From positions 1 to 64,000 of the forward strand of contig DAORGN010000003.1 of the NCBI GenBank assembly GCA_035340095.1: a stretch of 64,000 nt of DNA. Direction: 5' to 3'. The position numbers were made by a program, and so were the translations under genes. This document shows positions 25,992-33,075 of the stretch, piece after piece (the first letter of the stretch is position 1; every line of letters begins with the position of its first letter). A model generated the notes under the pieces. It saw nothing but the letters and a program-made list of their open reading frames with translations. It made no database searches and was not told where the DNA came from. Origin of the DNA: JAEUKA01 sp035340095 (GTDB lineage Bacteria; Myxococcota_A; Polyangia; Palsa-1104; JAEUJZ01).

Positions 25992-26888
25992 CTACTTGCG
26001 CAGCGACACCATCGTCACACCGCACAGAACCAGCACACTGCCGATAAGCTGGCCCATCGTCACCTGTTCACCCAGCAGGAAATGGGCAAGCAGAATCGTT
26101 GACACGGGGCCAATCGTGGTCAATATCGCGGCGGGTCCGGAACCCACCAGACCGATTCCTTTGGCCAACAGCCAGGTCGGAATCACCGTCGCTACGGTCG
26201 CCAAAAGCAGCCCGTATCCATACACCGGCAGCGGCAGGCCCGAAAGCGGTCGACCGGCCACAATCCAGTGCACAAAAATCGCGACCGTGGCCGACAGAAG
26301 TGAATAGGAATTGAAGCGTGCCGCACCCACTTTGGGAATCAGCCGACCCGCGCCCAGAAGATACAGCGCATAGCCAACCGAACATCCCAGCACTAGCAGC
26401 GAGCCCTTCATCACGAGCGGACCGGACAGATTTTGTTCGTGATGAAACACAATTCCCATGCCCGCATACGTGACCCCAAGCGATAGTACATGCAGGCGGC
26501 GCAGCGGCGTTCGGAAGAGGAGTGCCGCCAAGAGAACCACAAAGGTCGGATACAGAAACAGAACCAGTCTTTCGAGGGAGGCAGAGATATACAAAAGCCC
26601 CAGAAAATCAAGCATGCTAGATATGTAATATCCAGTAATTCCCAGCAGCACAGTCAGCGCCATTTCACGTTTGCTAAGCCGCGCGGTCGCTTTTTTTTCC
26701 GAAAAATACGCGGTCAGCAGAAGCAGCGGCACGGCCATGAACATCCGCAAGGACAATACCTGAAGCGCATCCGCGCCGAGTCGATAGGCCAGCTTGGCCA
26801 GGATCGCTTTGGTTGAAATGGTGATGCCGCTGAGCAGCACCAACATCGCACCTTCGATCCGCTGTTTGGTCAGGTTCCCATCTGACAT
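25992..26888 (-). CDS. EamA/DMT-family transporter
   Basis: Drug/metabolite exporter family protein of 298 residues with about ten membrane helices arranged as two EamA repeats. The first begins MLVLLSGITISTKAILAKLAYRLGA and the second is near GSLLVLGCSVGYALYLLGAGRLIPK. The C-terminal TTIGPVSTILLAHFLLGEQVT is typical. The ATG at 26886-26888 is chosen because the longer frame reads into the upstream gene. It is the last gene of the minus arm of the chemosensory locus, 22 bases after the methyltransferase. Cargo unknown. Confidence 0.85.
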   Translation of the reverse strand: MSDGNLTKQRIEGAMLVLLSGITISTKAILAKLAYRLGADALQVLSLRMFMAVPLLLLTAYFSEKKATARLSKREMALTVLLGITGYYISSMLDFLGLLYISASLERLVLFLYPTFVVLLAALLFRTPLRRLHVLSLGVTYAGMGIVFHHEQNLSGPLVMKGSLLVLGCSVGYALYLLGAGRLIPKVGAARFNSYSLLSATVAIFVHWIVAGRPLSGLPLPVYGYGLLLATVATVIPTWLLAKGIGLVGSGPAAILTTIGPVSTILLAHFLLGEQVTMGQLIGSVLVLCGVTMVSLRK

Positions 26889-26910
26889 GATCGCTTCCCA
26901 AGCGAACCCC

Positions 26911-27705
26911 TTATGGGGGCGAATCGCCGTCGCTGCCTTCATCACTCCGATCGCCAGAAAGATGCGCCACGACAAGTCGCAGTCCGGCATCCATTGATTC
27001 CTGATTGCGGAGCTTGCCGAACTGTTCGTCCCAGCGACCATGCTTCAGATCGGCGCGAAGTTGGGCGATTCCCTGCACCAGCTCCACCGGATTGAGAAGC
27101 TGAAACGCCGACATCGAATTTCGTACACTGGGATCAAGATACACTTCCGGTCGGCCCCAAAATGCATCAATGAAACCGTCGGTGCAGTCGTGCGGAATCA
27201 AGACAGGGATGCTCGTCACCGGTCCCAGTGCTTCTTCAAAAAAACTGCGCGCTGGCATCCGGCGACGATGCGCGGCAGCGATTCCGGGAAAGTACACATT
27301 GGTGATCCAGCGATCGGGAAACACCTCACCGTGCGGAAGATAAGTCAGGATCACGATGCGCTGGCGGGCCACACGACGCAGCTCACGAAGCCCACGCGGA
27401 ACATCCAGCCAGTGATGCACGGTCATAAAGGCCGTCACGGCATCCACCGACTGATCGATGAGTGGCAACCGTTCCGCTTCGCCAACGATCGCTGGCGCCG
27501 CATCAAGTGGACGCTGCCGGATCATCATTTCAGATGGTTCCAGCGCGACCACTTTGCGATTCGGCGATTCATAGGAACCGGTTCCGGCCCCGACGTTGAG
27601 CACCGAAACACAGTCTCCCAGCGCCTCTTCGATGAGAGCCGCGAACCGTGGGTCGGGACGCCGCTTCCGCTGATAATCTCTGCCAATCCGATCGTACCGA
27701 GCCAC
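26911..27705 (-). CDS. Class I SAM-dependent methyltransferase
   Basis: A 264-residue methyltransferase of the Methyltransf_11 type. Motif I is VLNVGAGTGSYE near residues 35-46, the acidic strand end is VVALEPSEMM, and AVTAFMTVHHWLDVPRGLRELRRV forms motifs II-III. It is not a CheR: the CheR N-terminal domain and its sequence motifs are missing. It lies 15 bases after the ODP-like gene, so cotranscription is likely. The small-molecule target is unknown. Confidence 0.82.
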   Translation of the reverse strand: MARYDRIGRDYQRKRRPDPRFAALIEEALGDCVSVLNVGAGTGSYESPNRKVVALEPSEMMIRQRPLDAAPAIVGEAERLPLIDQSVDAVTAFMTVHHWLDVPRGLRELRRVARQRIVILTYLPHGEVFPDRWITNVYFPGIAAAHRRRMPARSFFEEALGPVTSIPVLIPHDCTDGFIDAFWGRPEVYLDPSVRNSMSAFQLLNPVELVQGIAQLRADLKHGRWDEQFGKLRNQESMDAGLRLVVAHLSGDRSDEGSDGDSPP

Positions 27706-27720
27706 TCTTTTTCGCTTCCG

Positions 27721-28488
27721 TTACAAAGGACGAGGCGGAAGTTCGTAGCATTCTGGCAAACGATCGACTCCGCACCGCAGCGTCTCACACCAGTTCAAAA
27801 ACTGTGTCACCATTTCGCGACCGCGAAACAGGGCCCCATGTTGCGGCGCAATGACTTCAATGTCCAGCGTTCGGACAAGCTTGACCCACGTTTTCAGCGC
27901 CAGGCTGGACGCCATGTAGCGCTTGTGAAATCCGCTCATGAAAGGTACGTGGTCTTCAAAGTCCGGAACTTCACGGTATTCGCAGCCCAGCGACGCACCA
28001 ACATCCCCGGTGTAGAGAATTTTGGACGTCGGATCATACAAGTGAAAGTTTCCCGCCGAGTGCAGGAAGTGAGCCGGGATCAGCGCCAATTCCGATCCAT
28101 TGAGATCGAGCCACATTCCTTCATCCGGAATCGCGCGCAGCCGATGTTCAAACTGCTCCTCGATCTCGACATGCGGAATGAAGCGTAGCCAGAGCAGCGA
28201 CACGTATGCGAGCGCATCGGTTGCCCGCAGCCAATCGTTGATTCCTGACACTATGTCAGGATCTTGATGGGACAAAAACAGGTGGCGAATCTGTGCACCA
28301 CCCGACATCACAGCGGTGTCCTCAAACAACCGCTGGAACACCGCGTGTCCCCCAGGATCGAGGAGAATGCACTCGCCGTTGTGAACGATCAGGTGGTGGT
28401 TCGCCTGCACCGCGAGGCCGGAAGTACCGAGGTTCTGGAGAAGAATGTTGCTATGACTCTCGCCGCGAAACAGGGTGATCTCGGACAT
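27721..28488 (-). CDS. Di-iron metallo-beta-lactamase-fold protein, ODP/FprA-like
   Basis: A 255-residue MBL-fold protein whose metal ligands follow the flavo-di-iron/ODP pattern and not the zinc hydrolase pattern. These are H74-x-D76-x-D78 in LSHQDPD, H143 in HSAGNFHLYD, D162 in TGDVGAS and H217 in PQHG. It has no flavodoxin domain. From memory, stand-alone ODP proteins of this fold bind di-iron and oxygen and act as chemotaxis sensors in Treponema denticola. Here the gene lies between a response regulator and a methyltransferase, back to back with a cheW-mcp-cheA operon. I infer an oxygen or iron sensor; a hydrolase is the alternative. Confidence 0.8.
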   Translation of the reverse strand: MSEITLFRGESHSNILLQNLGTSGLAVQANHHLIVHNGECILLDPGGHAVFQRLFEDTAVMSGGAQIRHLFLSHQDPDIVSGINDWLRATDALAYVSLLWLRFIPHVEIEEQFEHRLRAIPDEGMWLDLNGSELALIPAHFLHSAGNFHLYDPTSKILYTGDVGASLGCEYREVPDFEDHVPFMSGFHKRYMASSLALKTWVKLVRTLDIEVIAPQHGALFRGREMVTQFLNWCETLRCGVDRLPECYELPPRPL

Positions 28489-28530
28489 CGTGGTCTTGCT
28501 CCTGTCAGATTCTGCTTACCAGCGACTGCG

Positions 28531-28971
28531 TTAGGGGGCCCGGTCGTGTCGAATCGTGCCGGATGAAAACAGCCGCGAGCGCCGCGCGAGGAATCGCTCC
28601 ACAGCCTGTGTCAGCAGCTTGGGATCGCGCGATTTCGGAATGGAACCATCAGCGCCACAGCGACGGGCAAGCTCGGACAGCTCCGCCTCTGGAAGCGAGG
28701 AATGAAGCAGAATCACAACGCCTTTCCCATAGCTGGCGGCACGCACAAGCTGACAGACTTTGTCACCCGTAATGGACGGCATGTTCACGTCGACGATAAC
28801 CATATCGGGCTGGTGACGAATGACCTCACGGGTGATACCAAGTGGAGAGTCGAAGCTATGGACTACATACCCCTCCGCTTGCAAGAGAAGCTGAACGTAG
28901 GTAAGAAATGTTTGACTGTCGTCGAGCACAAAGATTTTGGCTCGCTGATCATGTTGCGGAGCGCGCTCCAT
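28531..28971 (-). CDS. Single-domain response regulator
   Basis: A 146-residue receiver domain without an output domain. The acidic pair is D17-D18 (VLDDSQ), the phosphoacceptor is D61 (VIVDVNMPS), the switch serine is S91 (LLHSS), and K113 (IPKS) is present, so it should be phosphorylatable. A short basic C-terminal tail follows. AGAGGA upstream supports the start. It is first in the minus arm, divergent from cheW and cheA, and is a likely CheY-like target of the CheA at 35182. Confidence 0.9.
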   Translation of the reverse strand: MERAPQHDQRAKIFVLDDSQTFLTYVQLLLQAEGYVVHSFDSPLGITREVIRHQPDMVIVDVNMPSITGDKVCQLVRAASYGKGVVILLHSSLPEAELSELARRCGADGSIPKSRDPKLLTQAVERFLARRSRLFSSGTIRHDRAP

Positions 28972-29048
28972 GGGAATCGTCCTCTGGCGAGGTGTTCACT
29001 CGGTGTAGGCCCGCATCATAGCAGGCACCCGCTTTTACTGTCGAACGT

Positions 29049-29077
29049 AATATTGGATGACAGTCCCACTTTGTCAA
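29049..29077 (-). promoter_or_regulatory. Sigma-70-type promoter for the response regulator/ODP operon
   Basis: On the minus strand TTGACA (29077-29072) is a perfect -35 box, followed after 17 bases by AATATT (29054-29049), which matches four of six -10 positions. Transcription would start near 29042, leaving a leader of about 70 bases. Confidence 0.6.
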
Positions 29078-29095
29078 ATCACAACACATGACAAA
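29070..29095. promoter_or_regulatory. Inverted repeat overlapping the -35 box (candidate operator)
   Basis: Arms TTTGTCA (29070-29076) and TGACAAA (29089-29095) are separated by 12 bases. The left arm contains the -35 box of the minus promoter, so a dimeric regulator bound here would affect the ODP operon and possibly the che operon. Confidence 0.5.
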
Positions 29096-29375
29096 AGTCG
29101 CAAACGACATCCACAGACATCAATATATGTAGCATTCTATAAGCTTCATATTGAGTAGTATGTTTCCGCATTTTCCGTCGGTTCGGAATCGCACGGAGAC
29201 AGCATTGGCTCAGCATCCGACCATTGCGCCGCACAAGCAAAACGCATCTCCGATCGATGCATATCGACGCGATCCCCAGTCAGAAGATGTCCGGGCTTTT
29301 CCGGTGACGACAGTATTACAAAAAATAGTCCGTCTGCGTTTAGCTAATGATTTTTGTTCCGCAAGTACGGTCGGG

Positions 29376-29414
29376 TCCATGTAAAAATGGATCATCGATA
29401 CAGCCGGGGGGCTG
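29376..29414 (+). promoter_or_regulatory. Two consecutive hairpins in the cheW leader
   Basis: TCCAT/ATGGA (29376-29380 and 29387-29391) and CAGCC/GGCTG (29401-29405 and 29410-29414) form two small stems just before the ATG at 29422. The second stem contains the only G-rich tract that could act as ribosome site, so it may limit translation. Confidence 0.35.
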
Positions 29415-29421
29415 CTTCGCG

Positions 29422-29934
29422 ATGGGGGAAGCCAGCAAAGTGTCAGGGGTCACGCAAGAGCTGCTCATTTTCGAGCTTGGGGAACGGCTCTATGCACTCC
29501 CTTCGAGCCAAGTCAGAGAGGTGCTGCGGGCCTTCAGCGCGGTGCCGATTCCCAATGCGCCCGCGATTGTCGAAGGACTCCTGAATGTCCGGGGTGACAT
29601 CATTCCGCTGCTCAGTCTGCGTCGCCGTTTGGGAATCGCGGAGCGTCCCCTGTCTTTGACCGACCACTTCATCATCGCCAAAGAGGGAAGTCGGCTGCTG
29701 GCCCTGCGTGTCGATCGTGTCGTCAATCTGCAGCGCGCCAGCTTCCAAAGGCCTTTCGATCCGGGCCGCTATGCGTCGGGAAGCGAAGTCATCTCTGGCG
29801 TCGCCACGATTCCGGATGGAATGGTTCTGATTCACGATCTGGGACGATTCCTATCCGCTGAGCAGAGTGAACAGCTCGACCGCGCAGTCCGTGATGCAGC
29901 GGGAGCCGTCCGCGAAGAAAAGGAATCGACATGA
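29422..29934 (+). CDS. cheW: Chemotaxis coupling protein CheW (first copy)
   Basis: Adaptor that couples receptors to CheA. The 170-residue protein is one CheW domain: ELLIFELGERLYALPSSQVREVLRAF, then the PNAPAIVEGLLNVRGDIIPLLSLRRRLG core and a C-terminal acidic tail. The ATG at 29422 is used because translation from further upstream would add an unrelated segment. It overlaps the second cheW by four bases and is the first gene of the plus arm. Confidence 0.92.
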   Translation: MGEASKVSGVTQELLIFELGERLYALPSSQVREVLRAFSAVPIPNAPAIVEGLLNVRGDIIPLLSLRRRLGIAERPLSLTDHFIIAKEGSRLLALRVDRVVNLQRASFQRPFDPGRYASGSEVISGVATIPDGMVLIHDLGRFLSAEQSEQLDRAVRDAAGAVREEKEST

Positions 29935-30536
29935 GCCAGGAACCAAAGAGCCACTTCCAGCAGCTCATTTCTCGGCTGGCCAAGGTCGCGGCGGCGCTGG
30001 ATGAATCGTTGGCACACACCGAAGCCCGTGTCCGCGAGCAGCTTGATGCCCGCGCCAGACTGATGGCGTATGCCGTCGACCGCGTGCGCAGTGAAGACCA
30101 GGGGATGGAAGTGCTGGCCTTTTTGCTCGGCTCGCAGCGCTGCGCCATCGCGACTCGATTTGTCATCGAGATGTTTCCCGCTCCAGCCATCACCCGCTTG
30201 CCAGGAACCGACCCATACATTTTGGGAATCTGCAACGTGCGGGGACAGCTGCTCTTGGTATTCGATCTGGCTCTTCTTTTCGGTTTCCCTTCACAAAAGA
30301 CAGACAGCACCATGCAGATTCTGTTGCTTGGTGCAGAACGTCCGGAATTCGGTGTTCTCTGTTGTGGCGATGGACTGACGCTGCGGCTTCCCAAGTCGAG
30401 TCTGTCACGCTCTGCCGAACTGCATGAGCCTCCGTTTTTCGGCTGTATTGATGCAGTCACCAGCGACGGACTCCTCCTATTCGATGGAAAAGAGCTGATG
30501 CGAGATCAGCGGCTCTTTGTCAACCAGACGGGATGA
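29931..30536 (+). CDS. CheW-domain protein with N-terminal coiled coil (second copy)
   Basis: A 201-residue protein. Residues 1-55 are helical with heptad-like spacing (AKVAAALDESLAHTEARVREQLDARARLM). The CheW domain starts at EVLAFLLGSQRCAIATRFVIEMFP and includes YILGICNVRGQLLLVFDLALLFG. The C-terminal half is divergent. The added helix is unusual for CheW and may give array-specific contacts with one of the two receptors. Start and stop overlap both neighbours by four bases, so expression is coupled. Confidence 0.88.
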   Translation: MSQEPKSHFQQLISRLAKVAAALDESLAHTEARVREQLDARARLMAYAVDRVRSEDQGMEVLAFLLGSQRCAIATRFVIEMFPAPAITRLPGTDPYILGICNVRGQLLLVFDLALLFGFPSQKTDSTMQILLLGAERPEFGVLCCGDGLTLRLPKSSLSRSAELHEPPFFGCIDAVTSDGLLLFDGKELMRDQRLFVNQTG

Positions 30537-31801
30537 AAGACCCCATGAGTACTTTCCGATCTGTTCTTTCCAGTACACAGAAGCAGACCAGCTATCTGCT
30601 TCTGCTGATTGTGTTTGGTGGACCCGCGTTCATCATCGTTCGGCTCCTGTTTCCTGATCTGGCGGGACCAAGTCCCAATCCAAATGAGCCAGCCTTTGTC
30701 CTGACCTATGGACCACCGCTTTTCGCCGCACTTGCTGCGATGGGGACGCTCTTACAGCTCCAGCGCTACTTCAATCAGTTTCATCGATTCACGACGCTGG
30801 GTCAGCGAATGCCAAGCGCGCTCCCACAAGCGGATTCGCAAGGTCGCAGCATCGGCAGCGAAACGCGAGAGCTCATCGACACGCTGATTTCACTGCACTC
30901 CGTTTCGCAAGCGCTGCGCAGCGAAAACGAGCAGCAGCGCGGAGAACTTCAGCGGCTCAGCAGTCACTATGAATCGCTTCATCAGTCTCTGCTTTCACGC
31001 ATGGAATCGCTGCTAAGCGCCCCGGTGGAAGAACTGCCAGATCGAGCCAGCGCCCGCCAAAACGCGCCGCATGCGATGGAAGGGCTGCGCCAAAATCTGG
31101 ATGACGCCCTGACCCGTGCCCGATCGCAGCGTGACTTGATCGATCAGATCGTCAGACAGACGCATCACAGCCATGCAGAAACAGAGTCCGCGCACGAACG
31201 TCTTTTGTCTCTGCGGAGCAAAAGCAGCGCGCTGTCTACAGCCATGCAGGAACTGATGAATCGCACGCAGACCGTCGGACAGATTGCTGCATCGGTGAAA
31301 CTTCTGGCCAGTGAAATTGATCACGTCGCACTCAACGCAACGATTGAAGCCGCGCGCGCTGGTGATGTCGGTCGCGGCTTTTCCATTGTGGCTGCGGAAG
31401 TCCGTTCCCTGGCAGAACAGTCCAAGGGTGCGGCACAAAAAATGCGCCAGGTGCTAGAGGAAATTCAGCAAGCCAGCAAAAGCACGCTGTCGTTCGCGAT
31501 GGAAAGTGAACAGAGCATCGAAGAGCTGGCCGATACCACGCGGCAGACTGCGGCGTCCTTGCTGTCGCTAGAAAACGAAGCAACGGAAGCGCAGGATTCG
31601 GTGTCGCAGCTTCTGTCCAGCATGGAATCACAGACCGGCAGTGTGTCCGTGATCCAAGCCGCCCTGCATGGAACTGCGCAGGGAAGCGAGCAGCTCCAGC
31701 GTCTTATCCATCGCAATGAAGAGCTGCGGCACATTCTGTATTCGGCCCAGACCGAAAAAACGATCACGGCGAGCGCGGTATCCCAAGGAGCCAGACGATG
31801 A
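30533..31801 (+). CDS. Methyl-accepting chemotaxis-type receptor without HAMP or large sensor
   Basis: A 422-residue receptor. Two membrane helices (about 20-40 and 62-82) are joined by a short loop of about 25 residues, so there is no large periplasmic domain, and I see no HAMP. The signalling domain follows. Its tip reads EIDHVALNATIEAARAGDVGRGF, where the usual EQTNLLALNAAIEAARAGE differs at several positions used for CheW/CheA contact. It may sense through its membrane helices or act as a partner for the binding lipoprotein whose start overlaps its stop. Confidence 0.88.
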   Translation: MKDPMSTFRSVLSSTQKQTSYLLLLIVFGGPAFIIVRLLFPDLAGPSPNPNEPAFVLTYGPPLFAALAAMGTLLQLQRYFNQFHRFTTLGQRMPSALPQADSQGRSIGSETRELIDTLISLHSVSQALRSENEQQRGELQRLSSHYESLHQSLLSRMESLLSAPVEELPDRASARQNAPHAMEGLRQNLDDALTRARSQRDLIDQIVRQTHHSHAETESAHERLLSLRSKSSALSTAMQELMNRTQTVGQIAASVKLLASEIDHVALNATIEAARAGDVGRGFSIVAAEVRSLAEQSKGAAQKMRQVLEEIQQASKSTLSFAMESEQSIEELADTTRQTAASLLSLENEATEAQDSVSQLLSSMESQTGSVSVIQAALHGTAQGSEQLQRLIHRNEELRHILYSAQTEKTITASAVSQGARR

Positions 31802-33066
31802 GCAGCGATTCCTTTTTATCGCGGCGACGTTTCGGGACGTTGCTTCTGTCATCCACAGCATCGCTCCTGGCTGGCTGTCCGCAGCGCAGCGGATCGTCAG
31901 ATGATGCAGTGAAAGTGGGGGTTCTGCACGCGCTCAGCGGAACGATGGCGATCATTGCCAAGCCGGTCGCAGAAATGACGATGTTTGCGATTGAGGAGAT
32001 CAATGCGCAAGGCGGTCTGCTGGGAAGAAAACTTGTCCCCCTTCTGGTCGATGGCCGATCCGATCCCGCGGTGTTTGCCCGTGAAGCAGAGCGTCTGATC
32101 GTCGACGAACATGTCAAAGTTGTGTTCGGACTCCTGAACTCTGCGAGTCGGCGCACCACCAAGTCGGTCTTCGAAAAGTACAACCACTTGCTGTTCTATC
32201 CGATGTCCTATGAAGGGCTGGAACAGTCCCCCAACATCATTTACACCGGGGCCGCGCCGAATCAGCAGATCACACCCGCGGTGAAGTGGTGTTTTGACAA
32301 CCTGGGCAAGCGTTTCTTTTTGGTAGGAACCGATCAAGTTCATTCGCGCGCCGCCAACGCCATGATCCAAGATCAGGTCTCTGCTATCGACGGTGAAGTG
32401 GTCGGTGAAGCGTATGTTTTGTGGGGCAGCAAAGACGTAAAATCGGTGATCGAACAGATCGAGACCCGCAAGCCATCGGTCATCGTAAACAGCATCACCG
32501 GGGATTCAAACCTGGCGTTTTTCCGCGAGCTGCGCAGAGCCGGAATCACCCCAACCAAAATTCCTACGCTGTCGTTTGCGCTGACAGAACATGAGCTGGC
32601 CGCGCTGAACACGCGCGAGATGGCGGGCGACTATGTTGCGTGGAACTACCTCCAGGCGCAGTCGAACCCTGAAAACATCGAGTTTGTGAAACGAGTCAGG
32701 GCTCGCTTCGGGGCCAACTCCGTCGTCGATGATCCGATGGAATCGGGCTACCTGAGCGTGTATTTGTGGGCGGCTGCGGTGCGCGCGGCGCGTTCCTTTT
32801 CCCCTGATCTGGTGCTGGGAACGCTTCCCAACCAAAGCTACAACGCCCCCGAAGGTCTGGTGTACGTCGACGCCGAAAACAACCATGTCTGGCGATCGGC
32901 GCGGATTGGCAAAATCGATACCGATGGATCGTTTGATCTGGTGTGGGAATCCGGACGTGCGCTGCGTCCGGTTCCCTATCCAATCTACCGAACGAAAGCT
33001 GACTGGGAGACGCTCCTAAACGACCTGTTCATTGGTTGGAAGCGTCAGTGGATGAACCGAGGTTAA
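31798..33066 (+). CDS. UrtA/AmiC-like periplasmic binding lipoprotein with Tat-type signal
   Basis: A type I periplasmic binding protein (Peripla_BP family) of 422 residues, most like urea and short-chain amide binding proteins (VGVLHALSGTMAIIAKPVAEMTMFAIEEINAQGGLLGRKL). The signal contains SRRRFGT, a twin-arginine motif, and ends in lipobox LAGC with C27. Tat export would mean folding before secretion. No permease or ATPase gene follows; instead it sits between two receptor genes and overlaps the first by four bases. A role as ligand-binding subunit of a chemoreceptor is inferred. Ligand unknown. Confidence 0.88.
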   Translation: MSSDSFLSRRRFGTLLLSSTASLLAGCPQRSGSSDDAVKVGVLHALSGTMAIIAKPVAEMTMFAIEEINAQGGLLGRKLVPLLVDGRSDPAVFAREAERLIVDEHVKVVFGLLNSASRRTTKSVFEKYNHLLFYPMSYEGLEQSPNIIYTGAAPNQQITPAVKWCFDNLGKRFFLVGTDQVHSRAANAMIQDQVSAIDGEVVGEAYVLWGSKDVKSVIEQIETRKPSVIVNSITGDSNLAFFRELRRAGITPTKIPTLSFALTEHELAALNTREMAGDYVAWNYLQAQSNPENIEFVKRVRARFGANSVVDDPMESGYLSVYLWAAAVRAARSFSPDLVLGTLPNQSYNAPEGLVYVDAENNHVWRSARIGKIDTDGSFDLVWESGRALRPVPYPIYRTKADWETLLNDLFIGWKRQWMNRG

Positions 33067-33075
33067 GAGGCTTCC

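Larger units (their letters stand above)
28972..29421. other. 450-base divergent regulatory spacer of the chemosensory locus
   Basis: This stretch is AT-richer than its neighbours. It holds the minus promoter and dyad listed separately, a possible plus promoter (CAGACA at 29114-29119, 18 bases, TATAAG at 29138-29143), and a long predicted leader for cheW. A 75-codon frame from the ATG at 29160 has no good ribosome site and no recognisable content, so I do not call it a gene. Confidence 0.6.

Noticed and set aside
26911..27705. Methyltransferase as the CheR of the chemosensory locus
   Set aside because: It lacks the CheR N-terminal domain and receptor-binding motifs; it looks like a small-molecule methyltransferase.
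27040..28188. 382-codon plus-strand frame across the methyltransferase and ODP-like genes
   Set aside because: It spans two opposite-strand genes with clear motifs and itself has none.
29160..29384. Small 75-codon frame in the che leader
   Set aside because: No ribosome site and no recognisable features; retained only as part of the regulatory spacer.
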